This document shows positions 23,779 through 31,029 of a DNA stretch of 37,887 nt, piece by piece. The stretch lies in NCBI GenBank assembly GCA_018373675.1, contig JAHAGQ010000020.1, forward strand, positions 1-37,887. Reading direction: 5' to 3'. Both the position numbers and the translations under genes were made by a program. Origin of the DNA: Collinsella sp. (GTDB lineage: Bacteria > Actinomycetota > Coriobacteriia > Coriobacteriales > Coriobacteriaceae). How positions within the stretch are numbered: position 1 is the stretch's first letter; the number at the start of each line of letters is the position of its first letter. The notes beneath the pieces are model-generated. The model had not been told where the DNA came from and did not search any database. It was given only the letters and a program-made list of their open reading frames with translations.

Positions 23779-24408
23779 ATGATCAAAGCAGTGCTGTTTG
23801 ACATGGACGGCGTGCTGGTCGATACCGAGTGGTTCTACAACCGTCGCCGCGTGGCGTTTATGGAGGAGAAGGGCTTCCACTTTGACGAGATCCCCGATCT
23901 TTCGGGGTCTAACGAGCCCGCCATTTGGGAGGCGCTGGTGCCCGACGATATTGAGCTGCGCGAGCGTCTGCGCGTGGAGTACAAACAGGTCTATAGCCCG
24001 GATCACCCCGTTCCGTATGCCGAGCTGCTCAACGAGCAGACGGAGCCGGTGATGCGTGAGCTGCACGAGCGTGGCGTGAAGTGTGCCATCGCGAGCTCGT
24101 CCTATCGCGAGTTGATTGACGAGCTGGTGGAGATTGCCGGTATCGCCGACGTGCTGGACTACACCATCAGCGGTCACGAGTGCAGTGCGTTTAAGCCCGA
24201 CCCCGAGATTTACTTGCGTGCCATGGAGGCGCTGGGGGCGGAGCCTGCCGAGTGCCTGGTTATCGAGGACTCGCCTTTGGGCATCGAGGCCGGCAAGCGT
24301 TCCGGCGCCCGCGTCCTGGCACTGCGTCCGCACGAGGGCGTCAACCTCGATCAATCGCGAGCCGATGCCGTTATTGATAATCTGACCGACATTTTGGCCG
24401 CTTTGTAG
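23779..24408 (+). CDS. HAD-family hydrolase, beta-phosphoglucomutase-like
   Basis: The 209-residue HAD subfamily I protein has motif I FDMDGVLVDTE (nucleophile D8, acid D10), a helical cap, motif II IASSSYRE, and the acidic motifs FKPDPEIYLRAM and VIEDSPLGIEAGKRSG. Such enzymes dephosphorylate sugar phosphates or isomerise beta-glucose 1-phosphate; the substrate is unknown. The ATG at 23779 is chosen because GGGAGG sits 8 bases upstream, while the ATG at 23773 is too close. The ribosome site belongs to repeat copy b. It lies after the PTS-SIS2 operon terminator, so a link to that pathway is only positional. Confidence 0.85.
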   Translation: MIKAVLFDMDGVLVDTEWFYNRRRVAFMEEKGFHFDEIPDLSGSNEPAIWEALVPDDIELRERLRVEYKQVYSPDHPVPYAELLNEQTEPVMRELHERGVKCAIASSSYRELIDELVEIAGIADVLDYTISGHECSAFKPDPEIYLRAMEALGAEPAECLVIEDSPLGIEAGKRSGARVLALRPHEGVNLDQSRADAVIDNLTDILAAL

Positions 24409-24505
24409 TGTCAATCCGCCGCGAGAAGCACGGGTTCAAACGTTTTTTGCGGTGGACTGGCTCAATTTGGTTTAGATTTTGATCCGTTTGGCTTCGATTC
24501 GGACT

Positions 24506-24624
24506 AAGTGAGTAGACTTTTTGGCGCAGGCCGAGCACAATGCATATCTTCCTTTGTAAAACCGCAGGTCACAGGGGTGGCGGTTTTGGGTGTGCTCTGC
24601 AGGTCGCGTAAAGTCTACTCACTT
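24506..24624. repeat. Large nested inverted-repeat structure (element C)
   Basis: The outer 15-bp arms AAGTGAGTAGACTTT (24506-24520) and AAAGTCTACTCACTT (24610-24624) are perfect. Inside, GAGCACA pairs with TGTGCTC and AAAACCGC with GCGGTTTT, giving three nested helices over 119 bases. No coding frame is evident. It occupies most of the 354-bp gap between the HAD and YitT genes. Confidence 0.7.
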
Positions 24625-24685
24625 GTAATTTGGGCCTTTGGTCGTGGGGTTGCTGGTCCCGCTTTGGTTGTCGGGAGAGGGTGAA

Positions 24686-24717
24686 TTGAAGCGCCCCCGC
24701 ACGCTCCATGCTACAAT
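24686..24717 (+). promoter_or_regulatory. Candidate promoter of the YitT gene with an extended -10
   Basis: TGC-TACAAT (24709-24717) is an extended -10 box. TTGAAG (24686-24691) is upstream at a long 20-bp spacing, which the extended -10 could compensate for. The GTG start is 46 bases downstream. Confidence 0.45.
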
Positions 24718-24762
24718 CGCGGGCATGCCCCACAACTAGATTTGCCTTCGAAAGGAGCCTCC

Positions 24763-25770
24763 GTGGCGAACGCCATCGATCAGCTCACGGACCGAGTGCT
24801 CGTGCTCGGCCGCCTCACCATCGTCCGCCGCGCCATCACTGCTGTGGCGGTCACCATTTCCGCCGTTCTCCAGACATTTCTGATCCAGGCGTTCATTCAG
24901 CCCGCCGACCTGCTTCCGAGCGGTCTTACCGGCGTCGCGGTCCTACTCGATCGCGTTACCTCGCTGGGTGGCGTTCATATCGACATCTCGCTCGGCATGC
25001 TCGCGCTCAACATCCCCGTGGCGCTCCTATGTTGGAGCGGCATTAGCAAGCGCTTCGTCATCTTCTCGATGATGCAGGTCGTGCTCTCGTCGCTGTTCCT
25101 CAACGTCTTTCACTTCGCTCCATTTTTGGGCGACAAGATCATGCTCATCATTTTTGGCGGCGTGGTCTCGGGTCTGGGCGCTGCCATCGCACTTAAATCC
25201 GGCGCATCTACCGGTGGCACCGACTTTATCGCGCTGTGGGTCTCCAACCACACGGGCAAGACCATCTGGGGCGTTATCTTTGGTTTCAATTGCTTTATCC
25301 TGGCGATCTTTGGCTTTATGTTTGGCTGGGACAACGCGGCGTACTCCATCGTGTTCCAGTTTATTTCGACCAAGACCATCGACAGTTTCTATCGTCGCTA
25401 CGACCGCGTGACGCTGCAGATTACGACGCGCAAGGCAGACGAGGTCATGACTGCCTACGTAAACCATTTTCAGCACGGCATTAGCTGCGCCGAGGTCGTC
25501 GGCGGATACAGCCGCGAAAAGATGTACTTGCTGAACACCGTTGTTTCGACCTACGAGAGCCAGGACATTATCAAGTTGGTGTGCGACGTTGATCCCGGCG
25601 CCGTGATCAACGTGTTCCACACGCTCAACTTTGTGGGTGGCTGGTGGGGCGGTCATGTCGACGAGCCCATGCCCACGGCCGTTCCCGATCCCGACAAGCC
25701 CGCACGCATGGCCAGCAGGCAGGCGCGCCTCAGCGAACAGGACAGCCTGCAGCAGGATGACGGCAAGTAG
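24763..25770 (+). CDS. YitT-family membrane protein
   Basis: The 335-residue protein has five or six membrane helices of the YitT type (AVLQTFLIQAFIQPADLLPSG, IMLIIFGGVVSGLGAAIALK, then SGASTGGTDFIAL) and a soluble C-terminal DUF2179 domain (VTLQITTRKADEVMTAYVNH and following). The biological role of the family is unclear; transport of a small solute has been suggested. Translation starts at GTG 24763, 5 bases after AAAGGAG; the frame extends to a TTG at 24742 that overlaps the ribosome site. The last 30 or so residues are charged and Gln-rich. Confidence 0.85.
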   Translation: MANAIDQLTDRVLVLGRLTIVRRAITAVAVTISAVLQTFLIQAFIQPADLLPSGLTGVAVLLDRVTSLGGVHIDISLGMLALNIPVALLCWSGISKRFVIFSMMQVVLSSLFLNVFHFAPFLGDKIMLIIFGGVVSGLGAAIALKSGASTGGTDFIALWVSNHTGKTIWGVIFGFNCFILAIFGFMFGWDNAAYSIVFQFISTKTIDSFYRRYDRVTLQITTRKADEVMTAYVNHFQHGISCAEVVGGYSREKMYLLNTVVSTYESQDIIKLVCDVDPGAVINVFHTLNFVGGWWGGHVDEPMPTAVPDPDKPARMASRQARLSEQDSLQQDDGK

Positions 25771-25810
25771 GGTATTGGCATTTTGCCGGTCCTGCGCAAC
25801 CCATCCGAAC

Positions 25811-25850
25811 GAGCCCCCCGAAAGCCCCGTTGCTTTCGAGGGCTCTCGTT
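25811..25850 (+). terminator. Terminator after the YitT gene
   Basis: GAGCCCCCCGAAAGC pairs with GCTTTCGAGGGCTC with minor mismatches around CCCGTT, then TCGTTTG follows. The next repeat (copy c) begins at its distal edge. Confidence 0.65.
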
Positions 25851-25901
25851 TGCCCAGATAAAACCTACCAAAATGAAGCTGTCGCTTTTTGGTAGGGAGG
25901 G
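25847..25901. repeat. AAACCTACC dispersed palindromic element, copy c
   Basis: It reads CGTTTGCCCAGATA, AAACCTACCAAAATGAAGC, TGTCGCTTTTTGGTAGG, GAGGG. The first part matches copy d (inverted) over CGTTTGCCCAGATAAAACCT. The centre (AAGCTGTCGC) has drifted from the AACCTGTCYC of the other copies. Confidence 0.75.
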
Positions 25902-25939
25902 TGTATCGTTTTATCAATATGAGGTAACATGAAACTAGA

Positions 25940-25953
25940 CGTTATATACGTAT
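25940..25953. promoter_or_regulatory. CGTTATA-type operator before GntR2
   Basis: CGTTATATACGTAT lies about 40 bases before the GntR2 start in a markedly AT-rich leader. The first ten bases are the reverse complement of GTATATAACG before the EamA gene. This suggests GntR2 is autoregulated and controls the CGTTATA sites. Confidence 0.5.
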
Positions 25954-25988
25954 TAGATATTTAGCTATTTTGATAAGAGTGATCAGAT

Positions 25989-26708
25989 ATGCCTGCGCCC
26001 AAAAATGCACCGCTTTACCAGCAGATTTATGACGAAATCAAGGATGCGATCGAGAAAGGTGTTTATGCACCCAAGGAGCGTATTCCGTCCGAGCTTGAAC
26101 TAGCCGAGCAGTACGAGGTGAGCCGTATTACGGTGCGCCGCGCTGTCGAGGAGCTGTGCTCCGATGGTTACCTGGTTAAGCAGCAGGGCCGCGGCACCTT
26201 TGTCTCCACGCCGCACATCAACCGCCAGTTTCACGCCTCGACGCTGCAGACGTTTACCGCGCTGTGTGCCGGCAACGGCATGAAGGCCGGTGCGCACGTG
26301 ATCGATCGCCAGATTGTGCCGGCGCGCCAAAACGAGATGGAGTTCTTTGGCCTGCAGAAGGATGCGCTGCTGCTGCATATCAAGCGCGTGCGTACGGCCG
26401 ACGGCGAGCCCATCTTTGAGGAGAACATCTTTGTGCCGTTTGACGCCTACCGTGAGCTGTTGACGGCCGATCTTGAGGACAAGTCGATTTTTGCCGAGGT
26501 CGAGCGTGTTGGCGGAACGCCGATTGTCTCGGTTGGCTACCGTACGGTCGAGGCCGTTCGAGCTAACGCCGAGCAGGCGGCCGAGCTGGGCATTGCTCCG
26601 CACGATCCGCTGCTCAACCTGCGTGCCGGCTTTACCGGTCCCGATGACGAGCCGGTTTTGATGGGTAAGCAGTACTACGTGGGTAGCCGCTACGTCATGG
26701 TGATGTAG
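25989..26708 (+). CDS. GntR/HutC-family regulator (GntR2)
   Basis: The 239-residue protein has an N-terminal winged helix (APLYQQIYDEIKDAIEKGVY, then PSELELAEQYEVSRITVRRAV and wing QQGRGTFVS, to about residue 75), then a UTRA effector domain with ARQNEMEFFGLQKDALLLH and VRTADGEPIFEENIF. It is closely similar in plan to GntR3 (29028). The CGTTATA site in its own leader recurs at the EamA gene, the PTS operon and the last SIS gene, making it the best candidate for their regulator. It is monocistronic, followed by composite repeat B copy 2. Confidence 0.85.
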   Translation: MPAPKNAPLYQQIYDEIKDAIEKGVYAPKERIPSELELAEQYEVSRITVRRAVEELCSDGYLVKQQGRGTFVSTPHINRQFHASTLQTFTALCAGNGMKAGAHVIDRQIVPARQNEMEFFGLQKDALLLHIKRVRTADGEPIFEENIFVPFDAYRELLTADLEDKSIFAEVERVGGTPIVSVGYRTVEAVRANAEQAAELGIAPHDPLLNLRAGFTGPDDEPVLMGKQYYVGSRYVMVM

Positions 26709-26715
26709 GGTTGGT

Positions 26716-26951
26716 TCCGCCGTTCTGACGAACGACGGACCTGTCGACGCTGCAAACGCCCCTAAGCGGCAATCTGACGTTCAATCGTCGGTCGCGTACC
26801 GAAGTACGCTTCCCTCCTCTTTCACGTCACCTTGCTCGCTTAGGGGCGTTTTCGCTGACTTATGCTCAACCAGCGACGTTTCCGCGCTTGTAAAGATAGT
26901 CATTGGGGACGTTCTTAAACGACTAGTCATTCAAGAACGTCCCCAATGACT
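26716..26951. repeat. Composite repeat family B, copy 2
   Basis: It starts 7 bases after the GntR2 stop. H1 is TCCGCCGTTC/GAACGACGGA (one mismatch). H2 is a perfect 15-bp pair, AAACGCCCCTAAGCG (26754-26768) with 26837-26851. H3 is GCGTAC-CGAA-GTACGC. H4 is a perfect 19-bp pair, AGTCATTGGGGACGTTCTT (26898-26916) with 26933-26951. Order and framework match copy 1 at 18205-18455, while the H2-H4 stems differ. It fills most of the 334-bp gap before recQ and contains no gene. Confidence 0.8.
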
Positions 26952-27005
26952 ACCCACAGAATGAGCGTGGCTGACAGCCGGGCGGCACCGGTCCGCGTGG
27001 CGGCG

Positions 27006-27011
27006 TATAAT
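27006..27011 (+). promoter_or_regulatory. Candidate -10 box of recQ
   Basis: TATAAT is a perfect -10 box, 31 bases before the recQ ATG. No matching -35 hexamer is visible at normal spacing. Confidence 0.4.
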
Positions 27012-27042
27012 CGGCGGCAGATGACTTGGACGTTAGGAAACC

Positions 27043-29025
27043 ATGACCGATAGCATGCAGCAGATGGCGCTTGACACGCTCGGCGCCTATTTTGGCTACA
27101 CCTCGTTTCGCCCGGGGCAGGACCGCATGGTCGATGCGATCCTTGCCGGTCGCGATGCGCTGGGTGTTATGCCCACGGGCGCCGGCAAGTCCATTTGCTA
27201 CCAGGTGCCCGCGCTCATGCTGCCCGGCATTACCTTTGTGGTGAGTCCGCTGCTGTCGCTTATGGAGGACCAGACCCGCGCGTTGCTCGCGGCGGGTGCG
27301 CGACCCAGCTATCTCAACTCCAGTCTTACTCCGGCCCAGCAAAACACCGTGCTCAAGCGGGCGCGCGAGGGCCGCTACCAGCTTATGTACGTGGCGCCCG
27401 AGCGCCTGCTCGAGCCGCGCTTTTTAGCCTTTGCGCAGGAAGCCGCGGTGGACGGCGGCATTGGCGTGCCGCTCGTGGCCATTGACGAGGCCCACTGCGT
27501 GAGCCAATGGGGCCAGGATTTCCGCCCCGCCTATCTGCAGATTCGTGAGTTCATCGATTCCCTGCCGCAGCGCCCCATCGTGGCGGCGTTTACCGCCACG
27601 GCGACCGAACGCGTGCGTGCGGATATTCAGCAGATGCTCGGCCTGCAAAACCCTGCGACGGTGGTGACGGGCTTCGATCGCAAGAATCTCTACTTTGGTT
27701 GCGAGGAGATGGGCGACAAGGCCAAGACTGCCTGGGTGCGCGACTATGTGATCGCGCATTCGAGCGAGAGCGGTATCGTGTATTGCTCGACCCGCAAGAC
27801 GGTCGATGCGCTGGCGGGCGAGCTTGCCGAGGCGCTGGGCCCCAGCGGCATTCGCGTTGGCCGCTACCATGCCGGCATGGGCAACGACGCCCGTCGCCAA
27901 AGCCAGCGCGCCTTTATCGACGACGATATCCAGGTGATGGTTGCCACCAACGCCTTTGGCATGGGCATCGACAAGCCCAACGTGCGCTACGTGATCCACA
28001 ACAACGTGCCCGAGAGCATCGAAGCCTACTACCAGGAGGCGGGCCGCGCCGGCCGCGATGGCGACCCGGCCAGCTGCTACTTGCTGTGGAACGGCAACGA
28101 TTTTCGCATGCGCCGCTTTCTGATCGACCGCGGCGATGCTGCCGATGAGGCGCTCGACGACGAGCAGCGCGCGTGGGCGCTCCAGAATCGATATCGTCTG
28201 CTCAGCCAGATGGAGGGCTACTGCAATACTACCGGCTGCCTGCGCGAATACATGCTGCGCTACTTTGGCGACGAGGCCGCGGCCGAGCATGCTGCTGCGG
28301 CTGGTGCGGGCGCCACCGCCACGGATGACGCCGAGGGCTGCGGCAACTGCAGCAACTGCCTCACGCAGTTCGAGGTCGAGGACGTCACCGATATGGCCCG
28401 CGCCGCCGTGCGCTACGTGGCCGCGCGACCCATGCGCTTTGGCAAGTCGCTGATCGCCGACGTGCTCCACGGCGGCAACACCGAGCGCATTCGCCAGATG
28501 AACCTGGATCAGGACAGTGGCTATGGTGAGCTGTCGAGCGAATCGGTCGGACGCATTAAGGACATCATCGGGCAGCTGTGCGGGCGCGGCTATTTGGCTA
28601 CCTCGCAGGGGCAGTACCCGGTCGTGGGACTGGGCCCGCGCGCCGGCGAGGTCGAGGACGAGGTGTTTGCCTTTACCGTTAAGCGTCGTGCGTCCAAGCG
28701 CAAGGCCTCGGCCCGCGCCCGCCGTGCGGTGGATCTGCTGCGCGAGGAGGCCGAGCTGGATCAGCGACCGCGCGTGGGCGACGACGCCGAGCTGTTCGAG
28801 CGCCTGCGCGCCCTGCGCAAGGAGATCTCGACCGAGCTGGAGATGGCGCCGTACATGGTCTTCTCCGATAAGGCCCTGCGCGGCCTGTGCCGCCTGCGCC
28901 CTCAGACGCGCGACGAGCTTATGCAGGTCAACGGCATCGGCGAGAAAAAAGCCGACGCCTTTGGCGAGCAGTTTATGGCGGCGATTGAAGAGTTTGAGTC
29001 CGAGCACGCGCGGGATGGAGCGTAA
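27043..29025 (+). CDS. recQ: ATP-dependent DNA helicase RecQ
   Basis: This 660-residue 3'-5' helicase acts in recombination and fork repair. It has Walker A PTGAGKS (about 44-50), the DEAH box in VAIDEAHCVSQWGQDFRPAY (about 148-151), motif VI with ESIEAYYQEAGRAGRDG, the RecQ-C-terminal zinc site (GCGNCSNC with upstream cysteines), a winged helix, and a C-terminal HRDC domain (LFERLRALRKEIS to the end). The length is normal. TTAGGAAACC precedes the ATG. Its stop is 2 bp before the GntR3 start, so the two are probably translationally coupled, an unusual partnership. Confidence 0.96.
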   Translation: MTDSMQQMALDTLGAYFGYTSFRPGQDRMVDAILAGRDALGVMPTGAGKSICYQVPALMLPGITFVVSPLLSLMEDQTRALLAAGARPSYLNSSLTPAQQNTVLKRAREGRYQLMYVAPERLLEPRFLAFAQEAAVDGGIGVPLVAIDEAHCVSQWGQDFRPAYLQIREFIDSLPQRPIVAAFTATATERVRADIQQMLGLQNPATVVTGFDRKNLYFGCEEMGDKAKTAWVRDYVIAHSSESGIVYCSTRKTVDALAGELAEALGPSGIRVGRYHAGMGNDARRQSQRAFIDDDIQVMVATNAFGMGIDKPNVRYVIHNNVPESIEAYYQEAGRAGRDGDPASCYLLWNGNDFRMRRFLIDRGDAADEALDDEQRAWALQNRYRLLSQMEGYCNTTGCLREYMLRYFGDEAAAEHAAAAGAGATATDDAEGCGNCSNCLTQFEVEDVTDMARAAVRYVAARPMRFGKSLIADVLHGGNTERIRQMNLDQDSGYGELSSESVGRIKDIIGQLCGRGYLATSQGQYPVVGLGPRAGEVEDEVFAFTVKRRASKRKASARARRAVDLLREEAELDQRPRVGDDAELFERLRALRKEISTELEMAPYMVFSDKALRGLCRLRPQTRDELMQVNGIGEKKADAFGEQFMAAIEEFESEHARDGA

Positions 29026-29027
29026 CG

Positions 29028-29783
29028 ATGGCATTCGACGATAAAACCGACCGCTCTGGCGCATCCGCCGTGCCGCTGTATCAGCAGGTTATGGACGACC
29101 TGAAAGGCGAGATCGCACGCGGCGTGTACGCGGCCGGCTCGCGCATTCCTTCCGAGATGGAGCTCGCGAAGTCCTACGGCGTGGGGCGCATCACCGTGCG
29201 CCGTGCCATCGAGGAGTTGTCGCGCGCGGGCTACCTCAACCGCCAACAGGGGAGGGGTACCTTTGTGTGCGCTCCCAAGCTCAAGCGCAAGATTCGCCAG
29301 AAGGGTGACGTTCAGAGCTTTTCCGAGGGTTGCGTTGCCAACGACATGGTGCCGGGCGCGCGTCTGGTGTCGCGCACGGTGGTCGCGGCGACGCGCGAGG
29401 ATGCGACGTTCTTTGGCGTGGAGCCCGGCTGCGAGCTCATCGTGGTCGAGCGCGTACGTACGGCCGACGGCGTGCCCGTCATGCTCGAGAACAACGCCTT
29501 TGTGCTTGCCGACCACCCGTATCTACAAACGATGCGCGACGAAGACCTCGCGGACAATTCCATCTTTGCGCTCGTTGCCGAGCACTCGGGCCACGTGCCG
29601 CTCAAGTCCGACCCCTGTACCGTGGAGATTGCGCTTGCCGATGCTCAGGTGGCCCCGTTGTTGGAGGTGCCGGTCGGCGAGCCGCTCTTTTATATGGAGG
29701 CGTACTTTACCGATGAGGACGAGCGGCCCCTGCTGCTCGGTCGTCAAAAGATCGTGGGCTCGCGCTACGTGTTCGACATCTAA
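29028..29783 (+). CDS. GntR/HutC-family regulator (GntR3)
   Basis: The 251-residue protein has a winged helix (VPLYQQVMDDLKGEIARGVY, PSEMELAKSYGVGRITVRRAI, wing QQGRGTFVC) and a UTRA domain (TREDATFFGVEPGCELIVVE, VRTADGVPVMLENNAFV). It parallels GntR2 along its length. The ATG is 2 bp after the recQ stop, with GGAG inside the end of recQ. It precedes SIS3 with a 144-bp gap that contains a 17-bp direct repeat, probably its operator. The likely effector is the sugar phosphate handled by SIS3. Confidence 0.85.
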   Translation: MAFDDKTDRSGASAVPLYQQVMDDLKGEIARGVYAAGSRIPSEMELAKSYGVGRITVRRAIEELSRAGYLNRQQGRGTFVCAPKLKRKIRQKGDVQSFSEGCVANDMVPGARLVSRTVVAATREDATFFGVEPGCELIVVERVRTADGVPVMLENNAFVLADHPYLQTMRDEDLADNSIFALVAEHSGHVPLKSDPCTVEIALADAQVAPLLEVPVGEPLFYMEAYFTDEDERPLLLGRQKIVGSRYVFDI

Positions 29784-29792
29784 CGTTCACGA

Positions 29793-29809
29793 ATAGAACA
29801 ACATGGAAC
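29793..29809. promoter_or_regulatory. GntR3 operator candidate, copy 1
   Basis: ATAGAACAACATGGAAC differs at one position from the copy at 29855-29871. Its start is 62 bp, close to six helical turns, from that of copy 2. Confidence 0.5.
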
Positions 29810-29846
29810 AAATTTACTGCAATGGCTTCCACCGTGGCTGCTTGCG

Positions 29847-29871
29847 TGGTATATATAGAACAACATAGAAC
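29847..29871 (+). promoter_or_regulatory. SIS3 promoter (extended -10) overlapping GntR3 operator candidate copy 2
   Basis: TGG-TATATA (29847-29855) fits an extended -10 box. The operator repeat ATAGAACAACATAGAAC (29855-29871) begins at its last base, so binding would block initiation. No good -35 box is visible. Confidence 0.5.
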
Positions 29872-29927
29872 GACAGCAGGTACGAGCAGCCGTCGCCAAA
29901 AGCCGCCACGCAAGGAGGAGCATCAGC

Positions 29928-30896
29928 ATGAACGCACACGATCTGGTTCAGGAAATTATCGAGCGCAAGGGCAAGGTCGAGAACGTCTTTTGGATTGCCT
30001 GCGGCGGTTCGATGATCGACCTCATGCCGGCTAACGAACTGCTCAAGCGCGAGGCCACCACGTTTACCTCGACGGTCTACACGGCACGCGAGTTTTGCCT
30101 GATGGCCCCCAAGAGTCTTGGCGAGAAGTCGCTCGTCATCGCCTGCAGCCACAGCGGCAACACGCAGGAGGTCGTCGACGGCTGCGAGATGGCGTTGGCT
30201 GCCGGCGCCGAGGTCATTGCCCTTACCGACTGCGAGGGCTCCAAGATCGACAACGGCAAGTGGACCACCTGGGTCTATCCGTGGGGCGAGGGCGTGTCGC
30301 AGGCTGAGGTGCCGCAGGGCATCGGCGCTCTGATCGCCGCCGAACTGCTCGACCAGCAGGAGGGCTACGAGGCGCTCGCCGACATGTACGCCGGCCTTAA
30401 GCAGATGGATGCGCTGCTGCCCGCCGCGCGCGAGAAGGTCAACGCCGAGCTGGGCGCCCGTTTTGCCGAGCTCTGCCAGCAGCACAAGTTCTTTTACATC
30501 CTGGGCTCCGGCCCCAACTTTAGCCAGACCTACGCCATGGCAATCTGCTCGCTCATGGAGATGCAGTGGCAGCACTGCTGCTACATCCACTCCGGCGAGT
30601 ATTTCCACGGTCCCTTCGAGGCTACCGAGCCCGGCGTGTTCTACTTTGTGCAGCTCGGATCGGGCGAGTGCCGCCCCATGGATGAGCGCGCGCTCACGTT
30701 CCTCAACACGCACACCGATACGATCATGGTGCTCGACGCGCTCGAGTACGGCGTGGGCGACGTGCCCGCCAGCGTGCGTTCGTACTTGGAGCCGATCTTC
30801 TTCTACAACATGAGCTGCGAGCTGCGCGCCGCCCGCGGCAAGGTGTTTGACCACAGCCCCGAGGTTCGTCGCTACATGGGCATCGAGCAGTACTAG
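29928..30896 (+). CDS. SIS-domain FrlB-like enzyme (SIS3)
   Basis: The 322-residue double-SIS protein is of the FrlB/AgaS type. Signatures are FWIACGGSMIDLMPANELL, ACSHSGNTQEVVDGCEMAL, HSGEYFHGPFEATEPGVFYF (close to FrlB's SGEFRHGPLEIVEPG) and the C-terminal RRYMGIEQY. Of the SIS proteins here it looks closest to classical FrlB in the HGPFE region, so fructoselysine-6-phosphate or a similar fructosamine is a fair guess. AAGGAGGAG precedes the ATG. GntR3 upstream is the probable regulator. A bidirectional terminator separates it from the convergent dehydrogenase gene. Confidence 0.82.
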   Translation: MNAHDLVQEIIERKGKVENVFWIACGGSMIDLMPANELLKREATTFTSTVYTAREFCLMAPKSLGEKSLVIACSHSGNTQEVVDGCEMALAAGAEVIALTDCEGSKIDNGKWTTWVYPWGEGVSQAEVPQGIGALIAAELLDQQEGYEALADMYAGLKQMDALLPAAREKVNAELGARFAELCQQHKFFYILGSGPNFSQTYAMAICSLMEMQWQHCCYIHSGEYFHGPFEATEPGVFYFVQLGSGECRPMDERALTFLNTHTDTIMVLDALEYGVGDVPASVRSYLEPIFFYNMSCELRAARGKVFDHSPEVRRYMGIEQY

Positions 30897-30947
30897 GTAA
30901 CGGGAAAAGCATTCACCTTCGATTCGCAAGCGGGCCACATGAGTCAA

Positions 30948-30987
30948 AAAGCGGGCCGCGCCGGGGATTTCCGGCGCGGCCCGCTTT
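30948..30987. terminator. Bidirectional terminator between SIS3 and the dehydrogenase
   Basis: AAAGCGGGCCGCGCCGG (30948-30964) pairs perfectly with CCGGCGCGGCCCGCTTT (30971-30987). On the minus strand the T-run is longer (TTTTT), so it serves the dehydrogenase best and SIS3 as well. Confidence 0.85.
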
Positions 30988-31029
30988 GCATGGCGTCCGT
31001 ATGAGCGAGGTGTCGCGTCAAGCGGCGGA

